This document shows, one piece after another, positions 34,365 through 46,733 of a DNA stretch of 64,000 nt. The position numbers and the translations under genes are program-made. Origin of the DNA: Marthasterias glacialis (lineage: Eukaryota; Echinodermata; Asteroidea; Forcipulatida; Asteriidae); NCBI GenBank assembly GCA_911728455.2, contig OU452222.1, forward strand, positions 23,798,923 to 23,862,922, read 5' to 3'. Numbering within the stretch: the first letter of the stretch is position 1; every line of letters begins with the position of its first letter. The notes beneath the pieces were generated by a model. The model worked only from the letters and a program-made list of their open reading frames with translations, did no database searches and was not told the DNA's origin.

Positions 34365-34990
34365 TCAAGATTACCTGGACAAGGCGGACAAAATCACCAT
34401 TTTGGGCACAAAGCTTCCTTAGGGCCCACTAATTAATGTGAGGATAGGAACCATCCGGATTTCCAATTAAACAAAAAATATCTCCCTTTGTTTTGTACAC
34501 ATGGGAGGGGGCACGACGTAACTCCAGTTAGGAAGAGAGTTCAGGAATAAGACTTGCGTATTGGAGACTACGCACGAAGTTTGAGATCTTACCCTGCTAG
34601 GAATTTATTATTGATTTTTAAGATGTAATATTTACCCATATGTTTTGTATACACACCATTGGTTGTCTATTGTTGCTGCTATTGTGTGGAAAAAAAAATA
34701 CGGCTAAATATTCAAAAATCAATAAATATTCATTCCTAGGAGAGGACCGCAAACTTCGCGATTACTCTCCACCAGAGGGTGGGGCTACAACATTATGCAA
34801 GTCTTATTCCTGAACTCCCTTCCCAACTGGACAATTCCCTTCCCGTCCCATGTGTACAAAACAAAGCGGAATTTTTAAATTTGAAAATATGGATGGTTCC
34901 TATCCTAACATTAATTGGTAGGCACTATGAAAGCTTTGCGCCAAAAATGGTGCTTTTGTCCGCCATGTCCACGTAATTTCACTAAGCCAC
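34365..34990. mobile_element. Large foldback element, arms about 230 bases
   Basis: About 34365-34600 (GGACAAGGCGGACAAAATCA, AGGATAGGAACCATCC, TTTTGTACACATGGGA, TTCAGGAATAAGACTTGC) returns inverted at about 34755-34980 around a loop of about 150 bases. No gene is seen. Confidence 0.75.
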
Positions 34991-37495
34991 CTGTCTATAA
35001 TAACTAAGTCAGAAGTTATTAATCCCATGGATGCTATTGTAACCTTAGAAATTCCTACAAGAAACGACCTTCATAATTCTTTTTTTTATTATTTATAAGT
35101 TCCTTGGCCCCAATGACTGAGCGGATTTTGTGATAAGTGGTGGGTAGTTATTGTTAGGCCGTCATGTTCTGACTGCTGTTGAGAAAAAAAAACCTAGTTG
35201 ACAGAAAATCTTCTGAACACGGCGTGTTCTCTTGTCAGGCATGGTGGACATTATTCAGTTATGTAATTTTTGTCTAATCTCTTTATGTTTTTTTAATCAT
35301 TGAACAGGATCGAATGGATTATTAATCAGCAATTTTCTCTGAAAAGATCGAACCATATCAGTGGAAGAATGTAGCTGTACATTACTACGTGTGCAAGTAG
35401 ACATGCAGTACAAGTGTGCGTGCACAAGTATAGTGGACAAGAATAGATGTTACCGAACCTTTGCATAAACTGAAACTATGGAGTGCCTATTAGAGCACAA
35501 TACACACAACCAACACCTCTTTATAAATTCCATACACCCATTGACCTTAATCCACTTCAAACAAGTCTCTTGTATACACCCCTCCTTTTAATTAAATGGT
35601 TCAGTCCAACGGCTATACAAACTTTCCAAATTAGAAAACACGTGACCCAAGTACGGCCTCCTCAGTGGTCGAGAGACCCCAACTTATTTGTGGGCCTTTC
35701 TGTTCAGACAGGGTGCATTAAAGTGAGGCTATTTTGTTCATTGTCGGGGCATTCAATCTCACTTTGTAGGAATCCAGGATTTTGTTTCTAATGTTCGTTT
35801 TCGTTTTGAAACAGTCCATTTCGATTTTGGCACATTCAAAATTAAACTAGCATTCAAACATAATGTAAGGCTTAGGCAACATTTTTTGACATAATTTAAC
35901 GTTTAGAGCATTCAAGTTAGCGCACGTCGACTCGGAGCACATGAGATCGTCGTACGACCATGTATATCTTTTTTTTAGGTGTTCGGACTCTGGTCCGAAG
36001 ACCTCTTGTTTTTGTTCGGTTTTTTTTTTTAATACTTCTTCTTCTTCTTCTTCTCACTGGCGATTGTCCACTTTCAAATGCACACTTCCGAAGATCATAT
36101 AACCTTGAAAATTCATACATAGGTAGTTTATGGCAAGGAGACGAAACCGTTTGAGTGACGTCATGATGACGTCATCGGGTGTCGAATTACGTTAAATCAA
36201 AGTTTATTATTTAAAAAAATCATAACTCCTGAAGTACACAATGGAATTTTACAATCTATACATCATCAGAAAGGTCTTTAGAAAATAATTAAATGTCTCA
36301 CAGAGATGACCCCAATTTGACCTTGTCTTCCGGTTCAAACCGGAAGTTGAAGCAAAAAATGCTTAAAAAGTCACAATTTAAGCTGTGGAGTCAATATGAA
36401 ACAGAATTTGGACATGGTTTCAGTGTACGAAATAAAATGTAGTTTATGGCCTTTGAAAATATTACATTGATGACGTCATCAAATGTTACAGTTTGTTACG
36501 ACGACGAGTTTAAAAATATTTTTTTTTTATTTCTAGTTTTTTTTGGAGCAAACTACATGTTGAATTTTTTAGTAATAAATAACGACTATAAAAGCCTAAT
36601 TGTGAAATTTGAACAAAATTGGCCGTTGAACAACGAAGTTATATTAAGGTGAAAAGTGCCGTTTTTAGCGCGATCGCCGATAGAGTCTGTACAGTTACCT
36701 TACTGTATTGCACCCCGTGCGTGTGCATTCTAGGCTTTTACTGCACGCTGTGTATATACATACACGCAACAAGTCAGGGCCCAATTTTATAGAGCTGCTT
36801 AACGGCAAGCAAATTTTTCTGCTTACTAAGCGCAAACGTATTTCACCAGCGTTTGCTAACTTAAGCACGTAAACAAACTGCGCACGCAACAAAAAAGTAC
36901 CGTCTGCTTAAGCAAAAATACTTCCGATCGAAAAATTTACAAAATGGCGGACGAAGTCAACGGAGTAGCGGTGGCTAAAAAATCAACAAAAAAGGAAATT
37001 ATCGATGGAAATAATAAAATTTTCTGATGGAATTGGGTCACGTCAGAAAGCGCCCCCTTTGGTTCGAATAATTAAAAGAGATATACAGCCAAAATGAAAC
37101 TTTGTATTACATTGTTACAATGTTTGATCGATGTTTGGTAAAACTATAAGTTTTCACAATACAATGTGTTTGTACACATTTTTACGTGCAGTATACGCGT
37201 ACCTCACACACAAAATAACTAGCTGCCGATGATGTTTCATAACCGTTGCTGTGCACATTTTTAAGAGTACTGCTGGGACTGGACTAGTACAAAGTTAACT
37301 TACATTAACGACTCCGTGATACTGAATGGATCACAAAGGACATTTCTTTCGTCATATTTCTTATTTATCTTAAAGATCAAGGTGAGTCATAACAAAAAAT
37401 GTGTCAGTCATGATGTCCGTTCCCTTTCTAAATTCTATTCTACAGTACTGCAAAGTTAACGCCGTTATTTTCCCAAGTTTGATTTGCTTTGGCAA

Positions 37496-37675
37496 TGTTG
37501 TGATAAAACATATGACTAGTTCAAGTCTATGATTTTACCTTGGTTACCTATACAACGTACATGTTCACAATTATCAAGTGTGTGATTAAGCTCCCAGCAA
37601 ACGATCTCAAGATGCCAATAAATTACTGTGTTTAAGCTAATACATGAAGCCTCCTGCTTTGTGACTAATACCACA
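37496..37675 (+). repeat. Left LTR
   Basis: Begins TGTTGTGATAAAACATATG and ends ACTAATACCACA. AATAAA occurs inside near its middle-right. One difference from the right LTR in 180 bases. Confidence 0.93.
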
Positions 37676-40600
37676 TGGTGTCAGAAGTTCTAAGGACTCA
37701 CCTGGACAGGTACTGTAAAAGAAATATTGACTAAAAACAACTGCAAATTAGTTGTAAAGTGGATGGATATCTGTTGCTGTTACTGGAAAAATCCATGCAT
37801 TCAGTGTGTACAGTACATGTGCTTTAGTGTGGGCCATATGTTGTACATGGCTACAGTGCTCTTTATGTGAACTTGTATTTGGCTACTACCTTGTGTGCAA
37901 ATCGATACGCTGGTGCAGTCATGGATGTGCTGCCACCGCCTAGCGCACTTGAACTTACCGGTAATGTTGCAGAGAACTGGAAAAAGTTTAAATAAAACAA
38001 CGTTTCCAGTTATACATAGATGCCATTGGTGTATCAAAGAAGGATGACAAACAACTGACGTCGATCCTGCTGCACGTTATTGGAGAGCCAGCCCTTGAAG
38101 TTTATAATACATTCAAATGGGATGAAGTTGGTTACCAAGAGGGGGACAACATGCGTTTGGCAAAAGTAATGGCCAAACTAGAGAAATATTGCACCCCCAA
38201 GACCAACTTGACACTGGAGAGATTTCACTTCAACAACTGTTGCCAGCAGCCTGGTGAAGGTATTGATGCATACCTCACTAGACTTAAAAAAACACAGTAA
38301 AAAGTGTGAATTTGGCACACTATTGTCAAGGATAGACTGGTATGTGGCATCCTTGATAATGTGACTAGAGAACGCCTGCTTCGAGATGAAGATTTAACTC
38401 TTGAAAAAGCAGTCAAAATCTGCAAGGCTGCCGAGTTAGTGAAAGAGCGTTCTAAGGAGCTACAATCTGCAGCACCAACAGTCAATGCAGTGCAGAGAAA
38501 ACCTGCTGCAAAAACCAAGCTGCAGGGAAAACCTCAAGCACCGGCAAAGCCACAGAGTGCATCTAAAGGACAGAACAGTCGCAGTAAACAACAAACTGGC
38601 GACAAACATCACTGTAGACGCTGTGATAACTGGCATGTTTCAGGAAGATGCCCAGCGTATGGTGAGTTATGTGCTTTCTGCAAAGGCAAAAATCATTTTG
38701 CTAAGTGTTGCTTCAAGAAACGTGTACAGAGCCAAGTACACACTGTTGACGGCGAAGATTCCAGTGATTTTTTTATGGACACTGTCACGGTGGATTCAGT
38801 AAACACACAAACAGATGACTGGATCTGTCCCCTCTCCATCAATGGAACGACCATACCTGTCAAACTGGACACAGGGGCGCAAGTGAACATCTTGCCAGAG
38901 TCTGAGTACCATCGAATAACAAATAAACCGCAATTACGCCAAGCCACAGAAACATTAAAAGCCTACAATGACAGTCAGATCAAAGTCAAAGGCAAGTGTG
39001 TAGTCACTGTCGACCATAATGCTTACAGACACAAAATGTTGTTTTTCGTGGTCCCAGGAAATAAACAAGCATTGTTGGGCAGACAAGCTTGCCAAAGGCT
39101 TGGGCTCGTCAAGGTAGCCTGTGCTGTCAAGAAGGCGGGCCACCACAAAGACGACAATGATAACTACGCAACCCTGCTGCATGACTACAGTGATGTCTTT
39201 GAAGGACTCGGTTGCTTACCTGGTATGCACACAATCATCATTGATAAAACAGCAAAGCCAGTTGTGCATGCCTGCCGCAAAGTTCCATTTGCACTCCATG
39301 ACGGACTAAAGAAAGAACTTAAACGTATGGAACGCCTTGGTGTCATCACTAGGGTAGAGGAGCCTACTGATTGGGTGAATTCCCTAGTTGTTGTCAAGAA
39401 AAAGAATGGAGACATCCGTGTGTGTATGGATCCGAGAGATCTGAATCGTGCTATTAAACGAGAGCACTACAAAATGCCCACGAGAGAAGAGGTCATGTCA
39501 CAGTTTGCAGGTGCGACGTACTACTCTAAGCTGGATGCATCGCAAGGCTTTTGGCAGCTTCAGCTAGACGAAGAAAGCAGTCGCTTATGTACATTTAATA
39601 CGCCGTTCGGTAGATACCGTTATATGAGACTACCGTTTGGCATATCGTCAGCACCAGAGGTTTACCATAAAACTGTACATCAGATTTTTGAATCAATCGA
39701 TGGTGTAAGTACCATTGCTGACGACATCATCATCTATGGAGCGACCAAAGAGGCTCATGATAACAGCCTACGTAAAACGTTGGACACAGCACGTCAAGTA
39801 AACCTGAAGCTCAACAGAGACAAATGTGAGATTGGTGTCACACAGCTCACATTCATCGGTGATCTGGTCACAACTGATGGTGTAAAACCAGACCCACACA
39901 AGGTTGCAGCAATCAACAACATGCCCAAACCAGAAAATAGGCAAGAACTACAGCGCTTCTTGGGCATGGTGACATATTTGGCCAAGTGGATAGCGGGATT
40001 CTCACAAAAATCAGCCCCGTTACGAGCCCTGCTAAAAGATGACAATGAATGGCAATGGGGTCCAGAACAAGACATTGCATGGAGTGAACTGAAAAATGCA
40101 ATCTCTACAGAGCCAGTACTACAGTACTATGACCCAAGTTGCCCAATTCGCCTATCATCCGACGCAAGTAAGGACGGCCTTGGAGCAGTTATTCTGCAAC
40201 TCCACGACAAATGGACACCTGTGGCCTATGCGTCGAGAGCCATGACCAGTGCAGAGACTCGTTATGCGCAGATAGAGAAAGAGCTTCTTGGAATTGTCTT
40301 TGCATGCGAGCGCTTTCATCAGTTCATTTACGGAGCTGCTGTAGAGGCTGAGACAGACCATAAGCCTCTTATCAGTCTTTTCAAGAAACCACTGACAGAT
40401 TGCCCACTCAGAGTACAACGATTGCTGCTAAGGGTACAAACGTATGACTTACATGTAGTTTACACCCCTGGAAAACACTTGGTTGTTGCTGATACCCTAT
40501 CACGTGCACCAGATCGTAAAGCTGAACAAGGGGAATTGGCACAAGTACAAAGTCTCGATGATGTCGTAGAAGCATTTGTGGACATGATCATTGAGACAAT

Positions 40601-42189
40601 GCCTGTATCTGACAACAGAATGAAGCAGATACGTGAAGCGACTCAAGCTGACGACCAGCTGACCAACCTAAAGCAGATGATACTACAGGGTTAGCCAGCA
40701 GAACGACACCAGTGCCCATGTGACATTCGCCCCTTCTGGAATAATCGAGCCGAACTATCAGTGGCCGAAGACGTGATGTTCAAGGGTACTAGAACCGTAA
40801 TCCCTCACGTGCTACGCAAAGATGTTTTGCTCAAGATTCATGAGGGACACATGGGAATAGAAAAATGCCGACGTCGTGCCCGTGATGCTGTCTACTGGCC
40901 TGGCATGAATGCTGAAATAAGTAACATGGTTAGCCAATGTGACGCTTGCCAGAAGCATCAACCAAGCCAAGTTGCGGAACCACTAAATCCGCATGAGTTA
41001 CCAGTTAGAGCATGGCAACGAGTTGGAGCAGATATTGGGACCATTGGTGGAAAGGAGTACCTGATTGTCTGTGATTATTATTCCGGATATCCAGAGGTGG
41101 TAACCCTAACAACCACCACGAGCAAAGCTGTGATCAATGCCACAAAATCCATGTTTGCTCGACACGGCGTGCCAGATGTTGTTGTATCAGACAATGGACC
41201 ACAGTTTGGAAGCAAAGAATTTGCAGGCTTCGCCAAAGACTGGGGATTTGAACATCTGACCTCGAGTCCACACTATCCAAGGTCTAATGGCTTAGCAGAG
41301 AGTGCTGTGAAAACTGTAAAGCAGATGATCAAGAAGTGTCAGGAAACAAAGCAGGACTTTCACAAAGCTCTGTTAGCCTATCGCTCTACACCACTTCAAA
41401 ATGGACTTTCCCCAAGTCAGATGCTCATGAACAGGCGCGTTAAGACAACTTGGCCAGTTCATCCACAACGTTTGGAGCCAAAGGTACAAGAGGGTGTGGT
41501 CTCTGATAAGATTCAGAGAAGACAACAACAGAAAAAACTGCATGATAGGAAAGCTCATCCTCTGAAACCGCTTAACCCAAAGGATCGAGTGAGGGTGCGT
41601 GATCATCGCACAGGACTATGGAGTATGAGAGCCACTGTTCTCCGCAAAGTGGCACCCCGATCCTATGACCTCAAGGCTGAACATGGTTGGATCTTGCGTC
41701 GTAACAGAGGGGCCATTCGAAAGGACACTGTACCTAACCAGACATTTGTAGACCCTAAACTGCTGGAGGAGGAACTGTCACTGCAACTAGACAAGGAACA
41801 TTCAGATGAAACAGATGCTCAAAAACAAGCTCAACAGGATCTTGCCACTCCTGTTGGGATACCGTGTGAACAGACTTATAGAAGATCTTCTCGCACAATC
41901 AGACGTCCAGAACGCTTGATTGAAACACTATAACTTTTGAGCATTTTGACATTTTGACATTTGAGCATAAGACTGTGTTACTATGTTTATCCTTTTAAGC
42001 ATTTTTATGTGCATGTCTTTAATCTCATTTTATACACATGAATCAGATAAGTTGACCTTTGATCAGATAAGTTGTGTTCCAAAAGTTGAAGTTAGTTATT
42101 GTTAGTTTAAAGAAAAAGAAAAAAAACAAAAACAAACCAATCAAACTAAAGTTTAAGGCCTTGTTAAAAAGTTCTATCTAGGGGGAAGG

Positions 42190-42369
42190 TGTTGTGATAA
42201 AACATATGACTAGTTCAAGTCTATGATTTTACCTTGGTTACCTATACAACGTACATGTTCACAATTATCAAGTGTGTGATTAAGCTCCCAGCAAACGATC
42301 TCAAGATGCCAATAAATTACTGTGTTTAAGCTAATACATGAAGCCTCCGGCTTTGTGACTAATACCACA
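42190..42369 (+). repeat. Right LTR
   Basis: Same length and ends as the left LTR. Preceded by the purine tract and followed by the GGCAA duplication. Confidence 0.93.
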
Positions 42370-44579
42370 GGCAAAACGTTCACACCGTATGAAATATGAC
42401 TGTTGTTAAATTCATGTCTTTACTGTTAAATTCAGGGCAATTTTCCAGCCATGCCTTTCGAAAAAACTAGTCTATTAACAGGATAATTACATTGATTATC
42501 ATGACAATATTGTGACTCTCCTCCAAATTATAGCGGCCATTTTGACACAACATGACTTGCTTAAGCACAAAAACGAGTGTTTAAGGCTGCTTGTTGGTTG
42601 CTTACCGCGTTAAGCAAAAAATCGTGCTTAATAGAGGCTATGAAATAGAAAATCTGTTTAACACGCCCGTTAAGCACAAAATTGGCTGTTAAGCAGCTTT
42701 TTGAAATTGGGCCCTGGTCTTGTCACAGTTCATCGAACTTTGCGGTGTGTTAAGTTCTGTGTGTGTGTAATAATGCCAACGCAAAGAAAAACTGTTACGT
42801 CATGCCAAGTTCAGTGTGGAAATGTTTCCCTTTATGTCATTCTGGTGGCTTAATTGTGACAGGGAGAGGAAGAGGAGACTTTACTGAGATGATCACATGC
42901 TCACGTGAGTTGTTTGATGTATAATGGTGGAGAAAATGCAATTGACAAAATGATCGTCTTTCGTTCTATAATATATACCGATCATGTACGTGCTTACGTA
43001 CGAGAGTCACAAGTGTGCACCAGCGGGGCCAGAGGCACTTTACCCCCGCGAGAGTTGTTGTCGGGACTCGCTGAGTAAAACTGTTTAAAAGTAAAGTTTA
43101 AAAGTAAAGTCTTCGCTTTTCAAAATGTCCGTGTATTTCTTGAACTGAGTAGACCTCGCTTCCTGTCCAAACCGGAAGTCCCCATGAAATACATATGATA
43201 AAGCTCTTTTTAATTATTTTCATATTCATATTTAAAGGTTTTATTTGATTTCACTTTTAATATATCAAACAAAATCAAAACCATGTGTTATACGGTGTCA
43301 TAGAGACCATTATGTTGCTTTAAATGTTTCATTCCTCCAAAATTTTCTCCAAATAAATAACTCAAAATTGAAATTAAACTGATCCTTGAAACTGTGCATA
43401 TATTTGAACCTCAATATGAAGACGCGAAATAAAACGATGACGTCATGATGACGTCATCAGATGTTGAGTTACAATAAATCAAAGTTTATTAATTAAATCA
43501 GAACTCCTGAAGTGCACAATGGATTTTTACAATCTACACATCATCGCAAAGGTCTTTTGGAAACTAATTAAATATCTCAAAGAAATGACCCCAATTTGAC
43601 CTTGTATTGCGGTTCAAACCGGAAGTTGAAGGAAACAATTGTTATAAAGCCATTATTTTTTAGTTCTTTGGTCAGTATAAAACGAGCTTTGGACAGTGGT
43701 TTCAGTGTGTGAGTAGGTAAAGGACTCTGCGTTTTCAAGTTTAAAACTGATGACGTCATTACATTAAACAGCGTCCTCTGGTAACAAGTTTGAAAACAAT
43801 GGTGCTACAACACTAATTGTAACGGCTTTTTAGGTGTTTTCGGGCTCTCAGCCCGGAACACTTCTTGATTTTGTTCGGTTTTTTAGGTGTTCGGACTCTG
43901 GTCCGATAACCTCTTGGTTTTGTTCGTTTTTTTTTAAATACTTCTTCTCCTTGGCGATTGTCCACCTTCAAATGCACACTTCCGAAGGTCATTATAACCT
44001 TGAAACTTCATACATAGGTAGCATATGGCAAGGAGACGAAACATAACTCCTGAAGTACACAATGGACTTACAATCTTTACATCATCGGAAAGGTCATCAA
44101 AAACTGCGTAATCGCCCTACAGACATGACCCCAATTTGACCTTGTCTTCCGGTTCAAACCGGAAGTTGAAAATGATGGAAATTTTCAAAAATTCATATTT
44201 TAAGAAGTACTTATCACATGATCACAAATTTTACATCACATTGTAGAGAATTGAGCCTTCTCAAACTTGTGCATTGGAGTGACACCATTTTAACCTTTAC
44301 TTCCGGTTCAAACCGGACGTTTAACGCAAATGTCCATGTGCGTTCAAGCGTGTCCCACATTGCTGTAGAAAATCCAATGCCATGTACACGTCCTTGTGTG
44401 TGCGTGGCTGTGTAACATCGATGCCCCATTGCTATGCACATTAACCACGCGTTGTTCTTTTTTCAAGGTACACACTCCACGCTTTGTAAGTCTTTAATAC
44501 AGGGCTTTTTTAAAACTTTATAAATCAACAAAAAATCAACCGTTTGAGATATGAACTTAATTCTTTCGACAAATGTCCA

Positions 44580-45110
44580 GGTAAGGGAGGCTCTTTCTTT
44601 TCGACACATTAAGTGACCTCTGTGACACCTACTTCCGGTCAAACCGGAAGTAGATCTTTATTTAAAAATGCTAAGAGCTAGGAACATGATTCTTTCACCA
44701 AATACCAAGGTTTGGAAAGTTCATTCTCTGTTGCACATTGGGTGACCTCTACTTCCGGTCAAACCGGAAGTAGCTCCTCGTGTAAGAGTGGTTAGAGTTA
44801 GGAACATGATTGTTTCGAGAAATATCAAGGTTAGGTAAGGTCTTTCTTTGTGAAACATAAAGTGACCTTTGTAACCTCTACTTCCGGTCAAACTGGAAGT
44901 AGCTCCTCATTTAAAATTAGTAAGAGCTAGGAACATGATTCTTTCACAAAATAACAAGGTTTGGGATGGTCCTCTGTTGCATATTGCGTGGCCTGTGATG
45001 TCTACTTCCGGTCAAACCTGAAGTAGCTCGTCAATTAACAATGGTAAGAGCTTGGAACAGGATTCTTTCACCAAATACCAAGGTGAGGGAAGGTCCTTCT
45101 CTGTTACAAA
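44580..45110. repeat. Tandem array 1: about 125-base units, each with an ETS-like palindrome
   Basis: Four units, each centred on ACTTCCGGT-CAA-ACCGGAAGT (44629-44653, 44749-44773, and with changes 44878-44902, 45002-45026), spaced 120, 129 and 124 bases. Between them recur GTTAGAGYTAGGAACATGAT-like and ACCAAGGTTWGG-like blocks. The half-site CCGGAAGT is a consensus ETS-family site. Confidence 0.85.
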
Positions 45111-45242
45111 TTAAATATTATCTTTTAAAGAACAATTTCATGTTCATATATTTAGATACTTTAGTTGCTACATCAAATAACAACTTTAAGTACTATAATC
45201 CGAACACCTTGTTTTTGTGATGTCACAAAAACCTATGTCTAG

Positions 45243-46733
45243 TTTTTAATTCTAATATTATTTTCCTGTTTGTTCATGGGCAATCTTTTTCATCGCTTGG
45301 TCCTTCAAACAAAATTGTCACATTTTGTCTCACATCAGTTTATATGTAACTTTCTACTACATACAAGGGTAAAAGTACACAAGTTTTTTTCAGAAACTAC
45401 CAAAAAACCAAAGGCATTTAATGTAGTTAGTGAAGCCTGTCAGATCTTTATATGACCACTTTACCAGAACAGAAAAAAAGAAAACTCTTTACTCTGAAGT
45501 TCATTTGTACAGCTAGATATTTTAATGTTGTATTTTTTTTAGTCATTAGTCATTATTACTACTACTTGTTTTTTATAGTACGGAACCAAATTCTGACATG
45601 GTGCCCAATGTAAAGCCTCCAAGCAAAATGTCGTCACAGCTTGGTAAAATCGGTCACCTGGACCACTCTATACTTTTTTTTTATTATTTATTTATTATTA
45701 TTACTGCTACTATTTTAATCAGTATGAAACTAAATTCTGGCTATCCATTTTGTACATTGGTAACTTATTCCCATTTTACCTTTTTATGTTAAGCGATGTA
45801 ATATTCTTTTTCACAGTTATGACAGTCAATTCAGGTCTTGAGAAGTACTTTAAAAAGATGCTTTGTATCTCTAGCTTTTGGCTTTTTGGAGTTATATGTT
45901 TTGATGAGCTTTTGTGAACACCGCCCTCAGTAGAGAGCTAGATCAAACAGCAGTATTTACTTGTGTCTGGTGAAAGTTGCAGCAATTGTTTTCCACGAGT
46001 CATACAACAAAAATGTCGGAAGCCAGACTACAGTCTGAAATGTCCAGTTCCATGTATGTAACAACGAAAACGACTGTAATTCACGGCCAATTATTTTGTT
46101 TTATTTTCTGCTAATGTGCTTTAAGACAAGTTGATCGCGGTGTGGGCTCCAGGCCCGCTTTAGGGCCCCTGGAATTTTTATAAACATTATATGTACTCAC
46201 TGGTAAAATGTAGGACATGTCAGCAGTGTTTTACAAGTCATTTTGTACCGGTCCATGTTTATAAATTTAGCCGTGTCTAAGAGTACAATGTATTAAACTC
46301 ATTAACAAAACAACTCAAAACATACGCCTCTACATGGATAGCTGGCACTCAGCAAACATTCACAGAGCCTTGATATACAAAATACTGGGGGGTGTCACCC
46401 CATCCCTCCACCACCACCACCACCACCACCACCACCACCACCACCACATACCAGTCGATTTAGACGTTGTTTTCTGGTTGAGGCAATGGGTCCAAAAGAG
46501 ACTCCATTCTGTGTTGTTGTGTTGGTAGTCCTGTAAATTAACACACAAGTTCAATTGGTTCTGTGGAAAGCACTTCGTACTGACGCATTTCGACAGCCAC
46601 GACCGTCAATGCAGTCATCACGTTTCTTTTTACAAAAAAAGAAGAAAATGAAGATACAAGCAAAATATGGTGCGAAGAACAACAAGTGAGAGCGGTTTGA
46701 TGTTTTCAAAACAGCTGGGGTTCACGCTCTACT
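45243..46733. other. Downstream flank of P450 copy 2, no gene seen
   Basis: AT-rich. It holds a partly duplicated segment (about 45545-45600 and 45690-45800, related to about 14800-14910) and (CAC)n at about 46408-46447. The His- or Trp-rich open frames over (CAC)n are artefacts. Confidence 0.6.

Larger units (their letters stand above)
37496..42369 (+). mobile_element. Ty3/Gypsy LTR retrotransposon (Mag-like), young and nearly whole
   Basis: Direct 180-base LTRs at 37496-37675 and 42190-42369 differ at one site, so the insertion is recent. A 5-base duplication, GGCAA, flanks it (37491-37495, 42370-42374). A primer-binding-like TGGTGTCAGAAG follows the left LTR at 37676 (tRNA-Leu type is likely), and a purine tract GGGGGAAGG (42181-42189) abuts the right LTR. 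Parts in order: gag-like region from about 37920, zinc knuckle about 38610-38710, protease (DTGAQ) about 38865, reverse transcriptase about 39280-39870, RNase H about 40090-40510, integrase with zinc finger and DDE core about 40820-41500. The integrase style and overall order resemble the Mag/SURL group. It looks nearly whole, with perhaps two or three breaks. Confidence 0.92.
36778..42713. mobile_element. Harbinger-like element, about 1.06 kb, hosting a Ty3/Gypsy insertion
   Basis: The ends GGCCCAATTTTATAGAGCTG and TTTTTGAAATTGGGCC, with AAGCAG / CTGCTTAA nearby, are inverted repeats of the family seen at 19785-19914. The left flank is CAG (36775-36777) and the right flank CTG (42714-42716). 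The related unoccupied sequence at 53411-53420 (AAGTCAGGTC) has CAG once. Without the LTR element it is about 1060 bases and has no transposase. Confidence 0.75.
35930..45242 (+). mobile_element. Helitron-like non-autonomous block 1 (composite, interrupted)
   Basis: The right end has a 9-bp hairpin (TTTTTGTGA 45212-45220, loop TG, TCACAAAAA 45223-45231), then CCTATGT and CTAG followed by T. This is a Helitron 3' signature. CCGAACACC just before it is mirrored by GGTGTTCGG near 35978 and 43895, candidate 5' ends. The block is patchwork: segments at 36090-36770, 42718-43140, 43140-43640 and 44000-45180 recur in block 2 (52681-57733). It carries no Rep/helicase. Left borders are approximate. A Harbinger-like element and a Ty3/Gypsy element sit inside it. 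Confidence 0.55.

Noticed and set aside
44580-45110. CRISPR-like array because of regular palindromic repeats
   Set aside because: The repeats are about 125 bases including the spacers, which are themselves related, in clearly eukaryotic DNA.
46334-46554. Poly-His and poly-Trp open frames
   Set aside because: They are two readings of the (CAC)n microsatellite.
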